Part shown: positions 1-7,751 of the stretch, one piece after another
Position numbering within the stretch: the stretch's first letter is position 1
Layout of the letters: each line of letters opens with the position of its first letter
Assembly: GCA_028874985.1 (NCBI GenBank)
Contig: JAPPGI010000063.1
Span: 1-35,550, forward strand
Length of the DNA stretch: 35,550 nucleotides
Origin: Gemmatimonadota bacterium
Lineage (GTDB): Bacteria; Gemmatimonadota; Gemmatimonadetes; Longimicrobiales; Gaopeijiaceae
Reading direction: 5' to 3'
Notes under the pieces: generated by a model
The model's input: the letters and a program-made list of their open reading frames with translations, nothing else
Told to the model about the DNA's origin: nothing
The model's database searches: none
Position numbers and translations under genes: made by a program

Positions 1-364
1 GGTCCCGTCCGAAGAACAGGAGGAACATCTCCGTTGAAGACCTGTCGTGTCGCCGAGACCGTTCGCCCTTGGTCGGCGTCACCTCCTCACCGTAGCTGTC
101 AAACAGCTTCTCCAGCGTGAGCGGCTCGGGCTCGGCTTCCGCCTTGCCGTTCAGGTCCGGGCCGGCGAACCCGGCAGCGAACTCGTCCGCCTGCCGTTTC
201 GCCCTTGCCCAGTCGCGGTGTCCGAGCGACCGGGTGAGCCTTCGTCCGTTCTCGCGCCACTCCACCTGGAACAGGCCGGTTTTCGGGTCTGGAAACACCC
301 GGACCCTGTTCCGGCCCCACTCGCCGGCGCCGTAGCTCCGGCGGCTTCTTCTCGTGCGTGCCAT
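1..364 (-). CDS. Tyrosine-type site-specific integrase, N-terminal part (runs off the left edge)
   Basis: The minus strand reads from an ATG at 364 to the window edge with no stop, giving about 121 residues. A GAGAGG Shine-Dalgarno lies about 9 nt upstream of the ATG. The first part has an arm-type, basic beta-strand region with a GLFQVEWRENGRRLTRSLG core. An Ala/Arg-rich helix follows (WARAKRQADEFAAGFAG), then the start of a core-binding SAM-like domain (PLTLEKLFDSYGEEV and a helix with STEMFLLFFGRD). This order is typical of phage or island tyrosine recombinases, which integrate and excise DNA at attachment sites. The catalytic R-H-R-Y domain would lie outside the window and cannot be checked. 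Its position suggests the left part of the window is or was a mobile island. Family call is fairly sure; activity is unknown. Confidence 0.75.
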   Translation of the reverse strand, partial: MARTRRSRRSYGAGEWGRNRVRVFPDPKTGLFQVEWRENGRRLTRSLGHRDWARAKRQADEFAAGFAGPDLNGKAEAEPEPLTLEKLFDSYGEEVTPTKGERSRRHDRSSTEMFLLFFGRD

Positions 365-695
365 CGTTCGATTCCTCTCGTTCGATGGACTGCACGATCT
401 GCGCGAATGAAACCTCGCGACGACGGGGCGCGTCGTCCAGAGTTGGGCGCTCCGGCCGGCTTTCGGACGGGCGCGCCACGGGGGCGCTGATTTCTGCGGT
501 TTGCGGAGGAGCCAGATGTGTAAACGCTTCACGTTTACTCTGGCCGGGGGTCTCCCCCGGACCCCCGCGTCCGCTTTCAAGAAGCCGGTTCGTCCGGGGC
601 TGGCTCCCGACACCTGATGGCGGTGACTCTAGCCTACGCCGTGCTGAACAAAACGGGGGCTGCTGCCCATGCTCTGCTCGGGGGGCGTCGCCGGA
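365..695. other. Non-coding stretch upstream of the integrase
   Basis: No convincing gene was found on either strand. Open frames here, including a long plus-strand one from 358, have arginine/serine-rich translations without recognisable domains. The only local structure seen is the short inverted repeat at 520-538. An attachment site or integrase promoter could lie here but none can be pinpointed. Confidence 0.5.
520..538. repeat. Short perfect inverted repeat
   Basis: GTAAACG, a 5-nt spacer, then CGTTTAC: perfect 7-nt arms in a locally AT-richer spot upstream of the divergent integrase. It could be an operator or a recombinase arm site, or chance. No functional assignment is possible. Confidence 0.35.
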
Positions 696-840
696 TCAGC
701 GGATCCCTTCCGGCAGACGCTTCACCACGACCGTCTGCTACGCCGAGCTCGTCCACTTCCACGAACGCGGCCAGCCCGTCGGGACCGAAGGCACCCGGCA
801 TCGACACCTCGTCCGCCGAGAAGGTGCCCAGGTAGCGCCC
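696..840 (-). pseudogene. C-terminal remnant of a 6-bladed beta-propeller protein, frameshifted
   Basis: The minus strand encodes [19 protein letters not shown] followed by a segment ending VEVDELGV. After a one-base frame change near 737-741 it continues as [12 protein letters not shown] and a TGA stop at 696-698. A G-R-Y-L-G-T-F blade followed by a conserved TVVVKRLP tail is how many 6-bladed beta-propeller proteins end, so this looks like the last ~45 codons of such a gene. Nothing matching the rest of the gene is found upstream (above 840), so it is a stranded fragment with a frameshift. The intact paralog directly to the right (1056-2213) lies on the opposite strand. The remnant may mark a recombination or insertion junction. 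Confidence 0.5.
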
Positions 841-1055
841 GTGGGGGGACGCTGGCGGACGCAAATCGGTCGGGCGGAGGTTGCGGGAGGCTGGGGTTCA
901 GCGGTTGAGGCCGCGACCGCAGTGCTTCGTGGCCGGGCGAGGCCAGTACCAGCAGTTCCAACCAACGCCATATCGACTCCCGTGTGCAACGTGACGCCCG
1001 CTCAGGCCGTCTAAACAAGTGTGCTGGTGTCCCCAAGCTCTTGGAGTCCCGACTG

Positions 1056-2213
1056 ATGAACGAACATTCCCGCGCTGCCGCTTCGATGTCCGTGCCCCTG
1101 CTGCTGGCACTCTGCTTCGGTGTAGGCTGTTCGGAGGGAGGCATCGAACGCTCACCGGATGGTGTCCCGACCTTCCGCGGCACGGTAGATCTGGAGTTCG
1201 GGGAGATCGAAGGTGAAGATCCCTATCTCTTCACCCGGATCGAGTCGATCGTCGAGGACACGGGCGGGAGGCTGATCGTCGCAGACCTCCAGTCGCACGA
1301 GGTGCGGGTCTTCGGTTCCGAGGGCGACTTCCTGTTCCACTTCGGTGGTCCGGGCGAGGGACCGGGTGAACTGACGCAACCCTGTTGCCTCGCGTTCGGG
1401 CCGGACGGCAAGCTCTGGGTGCGCGAGAGTACCCGATACAGCGTGTTCCGGCTGGACGGGGGGAATGCGGAATACGATGGTGGAGCGAGGATCGCTCACG
1501 TGGGCATCGGCATGGTTGCCCCGATCACCTTCGATGCCGAGGGTCGGCTTGTCGATATCGGATCACTGATGACCGAGGACGGGGGTGGCACTGCGCGCTT
1601 TCATCACGGTTTCGACGGGGCTGTGGACACGGTACTGATGGCGGGTCCGGAGAAGTACGGGATGGGCTCGACCACGGTCGAGCGTATGATCGGCGACACT
1701 CCGGTAGGCTTCTTCGTCTACCAACCGTTCGGCCCGCTGTGGCTTCACGCTCACAGCCCCAGCGGCGCGTGGGCCGAAGCGGTCACCTCCGAGTACTCGG
1801 TCACGCTCCACCACCCGGATGGGACTGTTTCGCGTGTCGAGGGACCACAGGCGCTTGGTCCTCCGCTCAGCCCGTCGGACCTTGAATGGGCGCAGGCTTC
1901 CATTGACCGCGACCTCCAGCGGTTCGATCTCCGGAACCATCCCTTTGAGATTCCCGACCGCAAGCCGCCGCTTGCCGACATCTTCTTTGATCGATCCGGT
2001 CGCTTGTGGGTCGAGAAGACGGGTACCGACGGGGAGGAGATGCGCGAAGCCGATGTATACGCCGGGTCCGCTCTGGTGGCACGGTATCGCTGGCCGCGCC
2101 GCGTCAGCGTGGGAGATGTTCCCTGGGTCACTGAATCGGTGCTGTACGGCACCACAAGGGACTCGCTTGACGTACGGCGCGTCGCGCGAGTGCGGTTCGA
2201 GCCCGGTTCCTGA
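1056..2213 (+). CDS. 6-bladed beta-propeller lipoprotein
   Basis: 385 residues. The ATG at 1056 was chosen because it has GGAG 9 nt upstream and places a classic lipoprotein signal at the N-terminus: hydrophobic MSVPLLLALCFGVGC with Cys25 as the lipid-attachment residue. An upstream in-frame ATG at 984 would bury the signal peptide. The mature part has propeller-type strands: RGTVDLEFGEI, then IESIVEDTGGRLIVADLQS, then a VRVFGSEGDFLFHFGGPGEG blade, and FGPDGKLWVRE. The G-x-GEGPGEL loop is typical of NHL-like / 6-bladed beta-propeller proteins. Such proteins are probably membrane-anchored binding scaffolds; ligand unknown. Two paralogs lie at 13922 and 16924. It sits alone, with no operon partner on its strand. 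Confidence 0.8.
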   Translation: MNEHSRAAASMSVPLLLALCFGVGCSEGGIERSPDGVPTFRGTVDLEFGEIEGEDPYLFTRIESIVEDTGGRLIVADLQSHEVRVFGSEGDFLFHFGGPGEGPGELTQPCCLAFGPDGKLWVRESTRYSVFRLDGGNAEYDGGARIAHVGIGMVAPITFDAEGRLVDIGSLMTEDGGGTARFHHGFDGAVDTVLMAGPEKYGMGSTTVERMIGDTPVGFFVYQPFGPLWLHAHSPSGAWAEAVTSEYSVTLHHPDGTVSRVEGPQALGPPLSPSDLEWAQASIDRDLQRFDLRNHPFEIPDRKPPLADIFFDRSGRLWVEKTGTDGEEMREADVYAGSALVARYRWPRRVSVGDVPWVTESVLYGTTRDSLDVRRVARVRFEPGS

Positions 2214-2347
2214 CGTCGCGCCGTGGCGGGGGACCAGTTCGTATTTCGGGTTGGATGGTGGAAGACTAGATTGCTCGGGAGTCGCGGGGGGTCCCGTGAC
2301 AGCAACGCGCCGTGCACCACGGATGAAACTGGGGGCCGGTCCATACC

Positions 2348-2578
2348 GTGAGCTACAGCGGAGTTATCGGGCAAGCGTACGGGCGGAAGATCCACGCCCG
2401 CGAGGTGGTCGCTATCGACGAAGCCGGGGACGGGCTGTGTTGGGTCCGGCTGACCCGGTTCGGCCACGAATGGCTCCTGATTCGCTCCGACGCCCGCGAC
2501 GTGTCGCGCGCGGTGCGGAAGCTCCGCCAGATTCCGGCGGGCGAGCAGTCGGAACGGTTCCCGGAGGTAGGGCCATGA
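2348..2578 (+). CDS. Small hypothetical protein (MSYSG N-terminus)
   Basis: 76 residues from a GTG at 2348, with a G-rich stretch (GGGGG) about 12 nt upstream as a weak ribosome site. No known domain recognised. The protein is soluble and mixed-charge. The central part, GLCWVRLTRFGHEWLLIRS, looks like a small beta-hairpin fold, and a helix with DVSRAVRKLRQI follows. The stop overlaps the ATG of the next small ORF (ATGA at 2575-2578), which implies translational coupling. That next ORF starts with the same MSYSG residues, so the pair shares a 5' end. It lies between a chromosomal-type lipoprotein gene and a defence-type operon, consistent with accessory DNA. Real expression is plausible but unproven. 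Confidence 0.45.
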   Translation: MSYSGVIGQAYGRKIHAREVVAIDEAGDGLCWVRLTRFGHEWLLIRSDARDVSRAVRKLRQIPAGEQSERFPEVGP

Positions 2579-2724
2579 GCTATAGCGGCGCACTCGTCGC
2601 CGGCGATCCCGGCGCGCATCGGCGCGTGCGTTTCCGGGGGATCGAAGGGGGGCGGCAGCCACCCTCGCCAGCCCCTTTGTACCCACAATGGGTAGGCTGG
2701 CTTAGCCACCTAACAGTGGCTTAG
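2575..2724 (+). CDS. Very small ORF coupled to the preceding one (MSYSG N-terminus)
   Basis: 49 residues, starting at the ATG that overlaps the previous stop by 4 nt. The first five residues, MSYSG, equal those of the preceding ORF. After that the sequence (ALVAGDPGAHRRVRFRG) becomes low in predicted structure. The last ~18 codons run through two hairpins (2680-2694 and 2696-2729), so the C-terminal part is probably not a real protein end. It may be a truncated gene whose 3' part was replaced by the palindromic sequence. Confidence 0.3.
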   Translation: MSYSGALVAGDPGAHRRVRFRGIEGGRQPPSPAPLYPQWVGWLSHLTVA

Positions 2725-2744
2725 CCAGCCCGGCGGAGCCGCCG
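2680..2744. repeat. Array of three adjacent hairpin-forming inverted repeats
   Basis: Three palindromes lie almost back to back. TACCCA-CAA-TGGGTA occupies 2680-2694 with perfect arms. Two 14-nt arms, GCTGGCTTAGCCAC and GTGGCTTAGCCAGC, occupy 2696-2709 and 2716-2729 with one central mismatch. CGGCGG-AG-CCGCCG occupies 2731-2744. There is no T-run, so it is not a canonical Rho-independent terminator. A REP-like element, a recombination site or a bidirectional terminator between convergent genes are all possible. Confidence 0.5.
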
Positions 2745-2863
2745 AAACACCCCTCCAGGCACCGCCCGAAACTTGGCCGTCCTACTAGGCCACGGGGAGG
2801 ATGGTCGGGACGACTGAACAGTCCTCCAAGGATTGAGGTCACGCTACTCGTCAGGGACTACTA

Positions 2864-4570
2864 CTATCCAGACTCCCTTGATCCTTGTTCCCACGGCCAG
2901 ACACGGACGGCCCGTTCGGCCAACTCTTGGGACCTGCGGAGCAGAGTGGCTTCGTCCCATGCGGGGTGCTCTGCCACTCGTCTGGTCAGGCTGACCGGGC
3001 TCCTCCGGTACCATTCCTTCTTCGCGTCGAACGACCGGTGCTCTCCCGGCGCATCGTTGGCACCGCCGACGAGGGCCAAGTTGGCGAGCCGGTAGCGCCA
3101 TGCCATGTGCACTTCCTCGGCATCGGGACCAATCGTCTCGCGCCAAGCGTCAGTCAGCCAATACGGCATCACCCGCTCGGTCCAGAGGGCTGCGCGGCTC
3201 GGCGCGTCGTCCCCGTCCTCATCCTCCATCAGTGCGCATAGCACTGCCAGACGAGCTTTCTTGCCGAAATACATGTGCTTGGTACGGATTCCGCGGACGA
3301 GATCCTCGTCGCTCGGCACCCCTACATCCTGTCGGCGGAGCTTGCGGATGCGTTTCATCCAGTCGTCCAAGTAGGTCTCTCGATTGACGGGATCTTGGGC
3401 GGCCAGTCGGGCGAAGGCCGTGTTCAGGCCAGCCGTCCGGTCGGTGAGCCAGAGGCGGGTGATCCACGTGCCAACCACTTCGAACATCCGTCCGGTCTGT
3501 TCCACGGTGCAGATTGCGTCGCCATCCGCAGGGCTCAGTTCATTCAGCAAGCGCAGGGTAAAAGGCCGGTGAGTGTGAAGTCCCATCGCGCGCAGGTGCC
3601 GGAGTGAGGATTCGATCTCATCGTCAGGATGTGGTCCCGCGGTGCCGGTGAGGATGCCGTATAGATGGGCGAGGTGGGCGAGTTTGCGGAACAGGACAGG
3701 TCGTCGCTCTTGAGCTTCCCAATCTTCTTCACGCGCCCAGCGGCGGAAGACCTCGTAGGTCTGGTGGATCGCAGTGATCGAGCCGGTGCGCCAGCGCATC
3801 ACGTCGCGTAGGAAGAGATCGACCGGCTTCGAGTCATGCTGGGCATGGAGGGCGTCCTCGATCTTCAGCCAGTACTCCTCATACAGCTCCTGCTGCCTGG
3901 CGTCAGGAAAGCCCATGAGAAGCCAGTTCTTGACCTTCTCGCTCTCCTTCAGTGCCTTTCCGGTTGCGTTCAGGCTCTCGAATATCTGCTGGGGATCGTC
4001 GTTCTCGCCCACGCCGAGGCTGACTACCCGGAAGCGCTCTAGTCCGGCCATCAGGGTGGCGCCACCGTGGTGGTCGACCAGTTCGCGAACCACTCGCCAA
4101 GCTTTCGTGACCGCTCCTTTGCCTTTCGGCTTGCCCCGAAGGATGCGGACGTACTCCTCCTCGTCGCCGTCCTGAAGCCGGAGCTTCCGTCGCTTCTCCG
4201 ACGCCTTCTCCTTCCGGTTCCGCAGCCGGTCGCGGATCTTCTCCCGCGTCCACAGGCCGTACTGGTCGTCATCGGCCATCCGGTCGGCGATGCAGGCGAG
4301 CATGAGGCTCACCGTGGTCAACCGCTGCTGGCCGTCCACGACTCGGTGGGTGGTGAGGACCCCGGGGGGCTGTCCGGGCGGGGTGAATGTGATCAGGGAG
4401 CCACCGTAGTGCGCCCTCCCCGACTTGGCGGCGGCCGCGATCGACACCAAGTCCTCGGCGAGCCGCGTCACGTCCGTCGCGTCCCAGCAGTAGCGACGCT
4501 GCCACTTGGGTACATGGTACTGAACTTTTGGGCTCAGCAGCTGCAGGAATCCCACCTCGTCGGCTTGCAC
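2864..4570 (-). CDS. DUF262-DUF1524 protein with degenerate HNH motif (GmrSD/SspE-like, probably nuclease-dead)
   Basis: 568 residues, starting at a GTG that directly follows the TAG of the upstream gene (0 nt between), with GGAGG inside that gene's 3' end. The N-terminal DUF262 domain keeps its signature: KVQYHVPKWQRRYCW at about residues 15-29 and VVDGQQRLTTVSL around 80-90. In GmrSD and SspE this domain binds nucleotide and senses modified DNA. The C-terminal DUF1524 region aligns with its neighbour, but the catalytic EHIMP motif reads ERVMP (Arg near 466). The following HLHRLGN becomes WRYRLAN, keeping only the Asn. The nuclease therefore appears inactive while the sensor half looks intact. 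It may serve as a regulatory or targeting partner of the intact gene beside it. Length is normal for the family. Confidence 0.85.
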   Translation of the reverse strand: MQADEVGFLQLLSPKVQYHVPKWQRRYCWDATDVTRLAEDLVSIAAAAKSGRAHYGGSLITFTPPGQPPGVLTTHRVVDGQQRLTTVSLMLACIADRMADDDQYGLWTREKIRDRLRNRKEKASEKRRKLRLQDGDEEEYVRILRGKPKGKGAVTKAWRVVRELVDHHGGATLMAGLERFRVVSLGVGENDDPQQIFESLNATGKALKESEKVKNWLLMGFPDARQQELYEEYWLKIEDALHAQHDSKPVDLFLRDVMRWRTGSITAIHQTYEVFRRWAREEDWEAQERRPVLFRKLAHLAHLYGILTGTAGPHPDDEIESSLRHLRAMGLHTHRPFTLRLLNELSPADGDAICTVEQTGRMFEVVGTWITRLWLTDRTAGLNTAFARLAAQDPVNRETYLDDWMKRIRKLRRQDVGVPSDEDLVRGIRTKHMYFGKKARLAVLCALMEDEDGDDAPSRAALWTERVMPYWLTDAWRETIGPDAEEVHMAWRYRLANLALVGGANDAPGEHRSFDAKKEWYRRSPVSLTRRVAEHPAWDEATLLRRSQELAERAVRVWPWEQGSRESG

Positions 4571-6271
4571 CTACTGGCCTCCGGTCCAAGGCCACAGCTT
4601 CAGTGCCTCGCGTGCCAACTGCTCGGCACGCCGCCTGATCGCGTCCTCGTCCCATCGGGGGAAGTCGGCGACCCGCTCGGTCATCAGCACCTCGGTCTTC
4701 TTGTACAATTCCTTCTTCTTCTCAAAGCTATGAGCGCCCAGTGCAGCACCGATTTCGAGGCCACAGAGAGTCAGATTCCCGAGCCGGTGGAGATGTCGCC
4801 CGTGAATCTCCTCCGCCCGGTCGCCTCCTAGGTCCGCGCGCCACTCGTCGGTCAGCTTCTGCGGCATGATGTGCTCCACCGTGAGCTCGTCGCATGACAC
4901 CTTCGACCATCCCCGCGGGTCGTTGATCGCGCACAGCACAGCCCGCGTGGCCCTGGTGTCCTTGCCCCCGTATTTGGACGTCAGGCGGATTCCGTCGGTC
5001 ACGGCGGAGTCGGTCGGAACTGCGATGCGATCGGGGACTTCCGCGATCCGCCGCTTCCAGAATTGCGCGGGATCGACCTCGTCGGCCGGGACGGTGGCGG
5101 CAGCCAGTTCCACGAACGCCTTCCCCAGACCAGTGAAGGAGTGGCCCGCAAGCCACAGGCGGGTGATCCAGCTGCTCACCGAACCGAGGGTATGGACAAG
5201 CCACTTCGGGTCACGACCCGATTCTCCCGCTCGCTGTGCGTCCGATAGAAGGCGCAGGGTGAAGGGGCGGTGCGCATCAATCCCCATCGCCCGCAGATGG
5301 TCGAGCTCACGCTTGACTCCTTTTGACGGCGGAGGGGCAGCGGTGCCGGTGAGCTGTCCGTAGAGACAGGCCAGGCTCGCGACCTCGGCACACAGTTCAG
5401 GACGGCGTTCCGGGTTGTCGTGCTCTCTGCGAATTGCCCACCTGCGGAATTCGTCGTAAGTCCCGCTCCCGGCAACCAACCTGCCGGTCCGCCACCGCAT
5501 CACGTCCCGAAGAAAAACGTCGATCCGCTCGGCGTCGTGACGCGCCCCCAGCACGCTTTCCGTGGCCAGCCAGTGTTCGCGGTGCAAGTCGGTCTGGACG
5601 TCCTCTGACAGCCCCATCAAGAGCCAGTTCTTGACCTTCTCGCCCTCCGTCAGCGGCTTGCCGGTGGCGTTCAGGCTTTGGAAGATCTGCTGCGCATCAT
5701 CGCGGTCGTCCAGCACGATGGTGATCACGCGAAGACGATGGAGCCCCTTGATCAGGGACTGGACGTTGTCGGAGTTCACACGCTTCCTCACGATCCGCCA
5801 AGCGTCGGCCACATGCCCGTCACTGGATTCGGGCGAGTCACCCTCGATGATCCGGCGGAATTCGTCCTCGTCGCCGTCCTGCAGGCGGAGCTTGCGCCGT
5901 CTGTCCTCCGGCTCCTCCGGATTCGTGAGCAGGTCATCCCGGATTTCCTCGGGATTCAGGTCTCCGTCCGCCCCGTTGGCGGCCAGCGTATCGGCGATGC
6001 AAGCCAGCAGGATGCTCACGGTGGTAAGACGCTGCTGCCCGTCCACGACGCGATAGACCATCATCACGGGCGAAATCGACTCCTGCACCGTGATCAAGGT
6101 CCCGCCGTAGTGAGGTCGCGCCTGGTTCTCGGCTTCCGCGATCGCCAGCATGTCCTCGATGAGGCGATCAATCTGCGTCTCGCCCCACACATACCGGCGC
6201 TGCCACCGCGGCACGAGATACTGGACGTTCTGGTTGAAGAGCGCGAAAAAGGGGGTTTCCTTTGCCTTCAT
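4571..6271 (-). CDS. DUF262-DUF1524 (GmrSD/SspE-like) restriction-type nuclease, intact HNH
   Basis: 566 residues. The ATG at 6271 (MKAKETPFFALFNQN) was chosen because it aligns with the start of the downstream paralog; a longer frame upstream has no family similarity. The N-terminal DUF262 domain has VQYLVPRWQRRYVW at about 17-29 and VVDGQQRLTTVS at about 75-85. A second conserved block is QQIFQSLNATGKPLTEGEK. The C-terminal DUF1524 HNH domain is intact: VEHIMPQKL with His near 467, then HLHRLGNLTL with His near 495 and Asn near 499. By family knowledge it is a candidate type IV-like restriction enzyme that degrades modified phage DNA. It is the first gene of a two-gene operon with the HNH-dead paralog. 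The ribosome site is weak. Confidence 0.88.
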   Translation of the reverse strand: MKAKETPFFALFNQNVQYLVPRWQRRYVWGETQIDRLIEDMLAIAEAENQARPHYGGTLITVQESISPVMMVYRVVDGQQRLTTVSILLACIADTLAANGADGDLNPEEIRDDLLTNPEEPEDRRRKLRLQDGDEDEFRRIIEGDSPESSDGHVADAWRIVRKRVNSDNVQSLIKGLHRLRVITIVLDDRDDAQQIFQSLNATGKPLTEGEKVKNWLLMGLSEDVQTDLHREHWLATESVLGARHDAERIDVFLRDVMRWRTGRLVAGSGTYDEFRRWAIRREHDNPERRPELCAEVASLACLYGQLTGTAAPPPSKGVKRELDHLRAMGIDAHRPFTLRLLSDAQRAGESGRDPKWLVHTLGSVSSWITRLWLAGHSFTGLGKAFVELAAATVPADEVDPAQFWKRRIAEVPDRIAVPTDSAVTDGIRLTSKYGGKDTRATRAVLCAINDPRGWSKVSCDELTVEHIMPQKLTDEWRADLGGDRAEEIHGRHLHRLGNLTLCGLEIGAALGAHSFEKKKELYKKTEVLMTERVADFPRWDEDAIRRRAEQLAREALKLWPWTGGQ

Positions 6272-6662
6272 ACCGGGTTTTTGCGACTCGTTAGTGAGGG
6301 ATGGTCGGTGGGGGCTGGCGGCGAACCCTTGAGGTGTGATCCACCACAGCCACCTTTGGGGTAGTCTGTAAGGTGTAGTCGCCCTCCGGTCGTTGCAACT
6401 CACGCCGCCCCAATGCAGCTGGGTTCTTTGAGGCGTCGGGGCGTGGGCCGAGGCTCGCGCCTCTCCCGGACGTCTGGCGGCGAGGAAAGCGCAGGCGGGA
6501 GTCCCGCCATTCAGGCCCGCTTTCCCCGCTTTCGCGGTACGGTCCAGCAGGGTCCAGCCCAACGGCAGGAAGCGCAGATCGTGCAGCCCTGTAAGTAGTT
6601 AGAAGATTCCCTGCCGTGATTCTGACCACCGGAGATCCGCTGCCGAGGCGCAGTACGATCAG
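6272..6662. other. Non-coding junction between the DUF262 operon and the truncated ankyrin gene
   Basis: About 390 nt without a convincing gene. It must carry the promoter of the minus-strand DUF262 operon, though no clear -35/-10 pair stands out. It contains a perfect inverted repeat GGCGGGA-G-TCCCGCC at 6494-6508. Ankyrin homology begins abruptly near 6650, just after an in-frame stop at about 6598, so an insertion or deletion junction probably lies between 6590 and 6660. Confidence 0.5.
6494..6508. repeat. Perfect inverted repeat
   Basis: GGCGGGA, one base, TCCCGCC. It lies upstream of the minus-strand DUF262 operon and could be an operator or a fold-back element. No further support. Confidence 0.3.
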
Positions 6663-7751
6663 GTGAGAAACCACTCGGGCCGGCTGGAACCGTACGGACC
6701 CGGCTCCACACCGCTGCACCTGGCGGCCGGGTGGACCGGCGACCCCGCCGTGATCACGGTGCTGCTGGAGGCCGGAGCGGACGTGAACGCACGCAACCGG
6801 CACCACTACACGCCCCTGCACTACGCAGCCCGCGACAACAGCGAACCGGGCGTGATCGCCGCCTTGGCCGCGGCCGGAGCCGAGGTGAACGCCTGGGCTA
6901 CCGGATCGCTGCCGCATACCGAGTGGGACGTCACCCCGCTGCACGAGGCCGCGCGGAACGGGAGCGCCGCCATCGCCGCCGCGTTGCTCGATGCGGGGGC
7001 CGACGCGAATGCGGTGGCGGCCGGTGGAAGGACGCCGCTCCACCGTGCGGCCGCCGAAAACGCGAATCCGGCGGTGATCGCCGAACTGGTGAGCCGGGGA
7101 GCCGATGTGAACGCGAGGCTCCCGGGGGGCAGGACACCGCTTCATGAAGCGGCGGCCGGGAACCGCAATCCGGAGATTCTGACCGCACTCCTGGACGCCG
7201 GCGCCGAGGTGAACGCGCTTGGCGCCAGTGACGAGGTGTGGTCCGATCGGGAGAGCATGGAGGCTATGGAGACGATTTCCGGCTTCACTCCATGGGGCGG
7301 ACGCGTTGAGTTTGCGGACTACGCGGGAATCCGAACCCCCCTGCACGAAGCCGTCATGGGGCACGGCGACTCCGCAGTGGTCGCGACGCTGATCGCAGCC
7401 GGGGCCGAAGTGAACGCCCGCGGCGACCTGAACCGCATGTCCGATCCCGCCGCGACCCCACTCTACTGGGCCGTGTCCGCCAACCCCCACCCGGCCGTGC
7501 CGGAGATGCTCGTGCGGGCCGGAGCGGATATCAACGCGCGCGGTGGGTCAGGGTGGACCCCGCTTCATCTGGCCGCGCTCCGCAACCCGGTCCTGTTCCC
7601 GGCCCTGCTGGACCTGGGTGCCGATCCCGAAGCGCCTGACCGGTACGGAAAGACCCCGATGGACCACGCGGTCGAGAACCTGTGGCTGCAGGGTTGGGAG
7701 GTGGTGCGGCGGTCGAGGGAGGCTAACGCCAGCGGGAATCCGCCGGGGTAG
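6663..7751 (+). CDS. Ankyrin-repeat protein, 5'-truncated duplicate
   Basis: 362 residues from a GTG at 6663; no good ribosome site or signal peptide. It is ankyrin repeats from the first residues: TPLHLAA, GADVNAR and TPLHEAA units with a ~33-residue period, about ten in all. It matches the last third of the 878-residue protein at 10119, starting where that protein reads SGRSKYYPGDHTPLH. Both also share a TPWGG insert and a C-terminus with VENLWLQGWEVVRR. It lacks the Cys-cap modules that begin the full-length relatives, so it is a broken copy rather than a complete gene. Its 3' end overlaps the convergent lipoprotein gene by 29 nt. It has probably lost export and may not be expressed. Confidence 0.7.
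   Translation: MRNHSGRLEPYGPGSTPLHLAAGWTGDPAVITVLLEAGADVNARNRHHYTPLHYAARDNSEPGVIAALAAAGAEVNAWATGSLPHTEWDVTPLHEAARNGSAAIAAALLDAGADANAVAAGGRTPLHRAAAENANPAVIAELVSRGADVNARLPGGRTPLHEAAAGNRNPEILTALLDAGAEVNALGASDEVWSDRESMEAMETISGFTPWGGRVEFADYAGIRTPLHEAVMGHGDSAVVATLIAAGAEVNARGDLNRMSDPAATPLYWAVSANPHPAVPEMLVRAGADINARGGSGWTPLHLAALRNPVLFPALLDLGADPEAPDRYGKTPMDHAVENLWLQGWEVVRRSREANASGNPPG

Noticed and set aside
358-1014. 218-codon plus-strand open frame at the left end
   Set aside because: Arg/Ser/Pro/Cys-rich translation without domains. It overlaps the beta-propeller remnant on the other strand and partly a real gene's leader; typical of GC-rich chance frames.
2180-2213. tRNA-like GGTTCGAGCCC motif
   Set aside because: It lies in the coding end of the beta-propeller lipoprotein gene, and no cloverleaf arms can be drawn around it.
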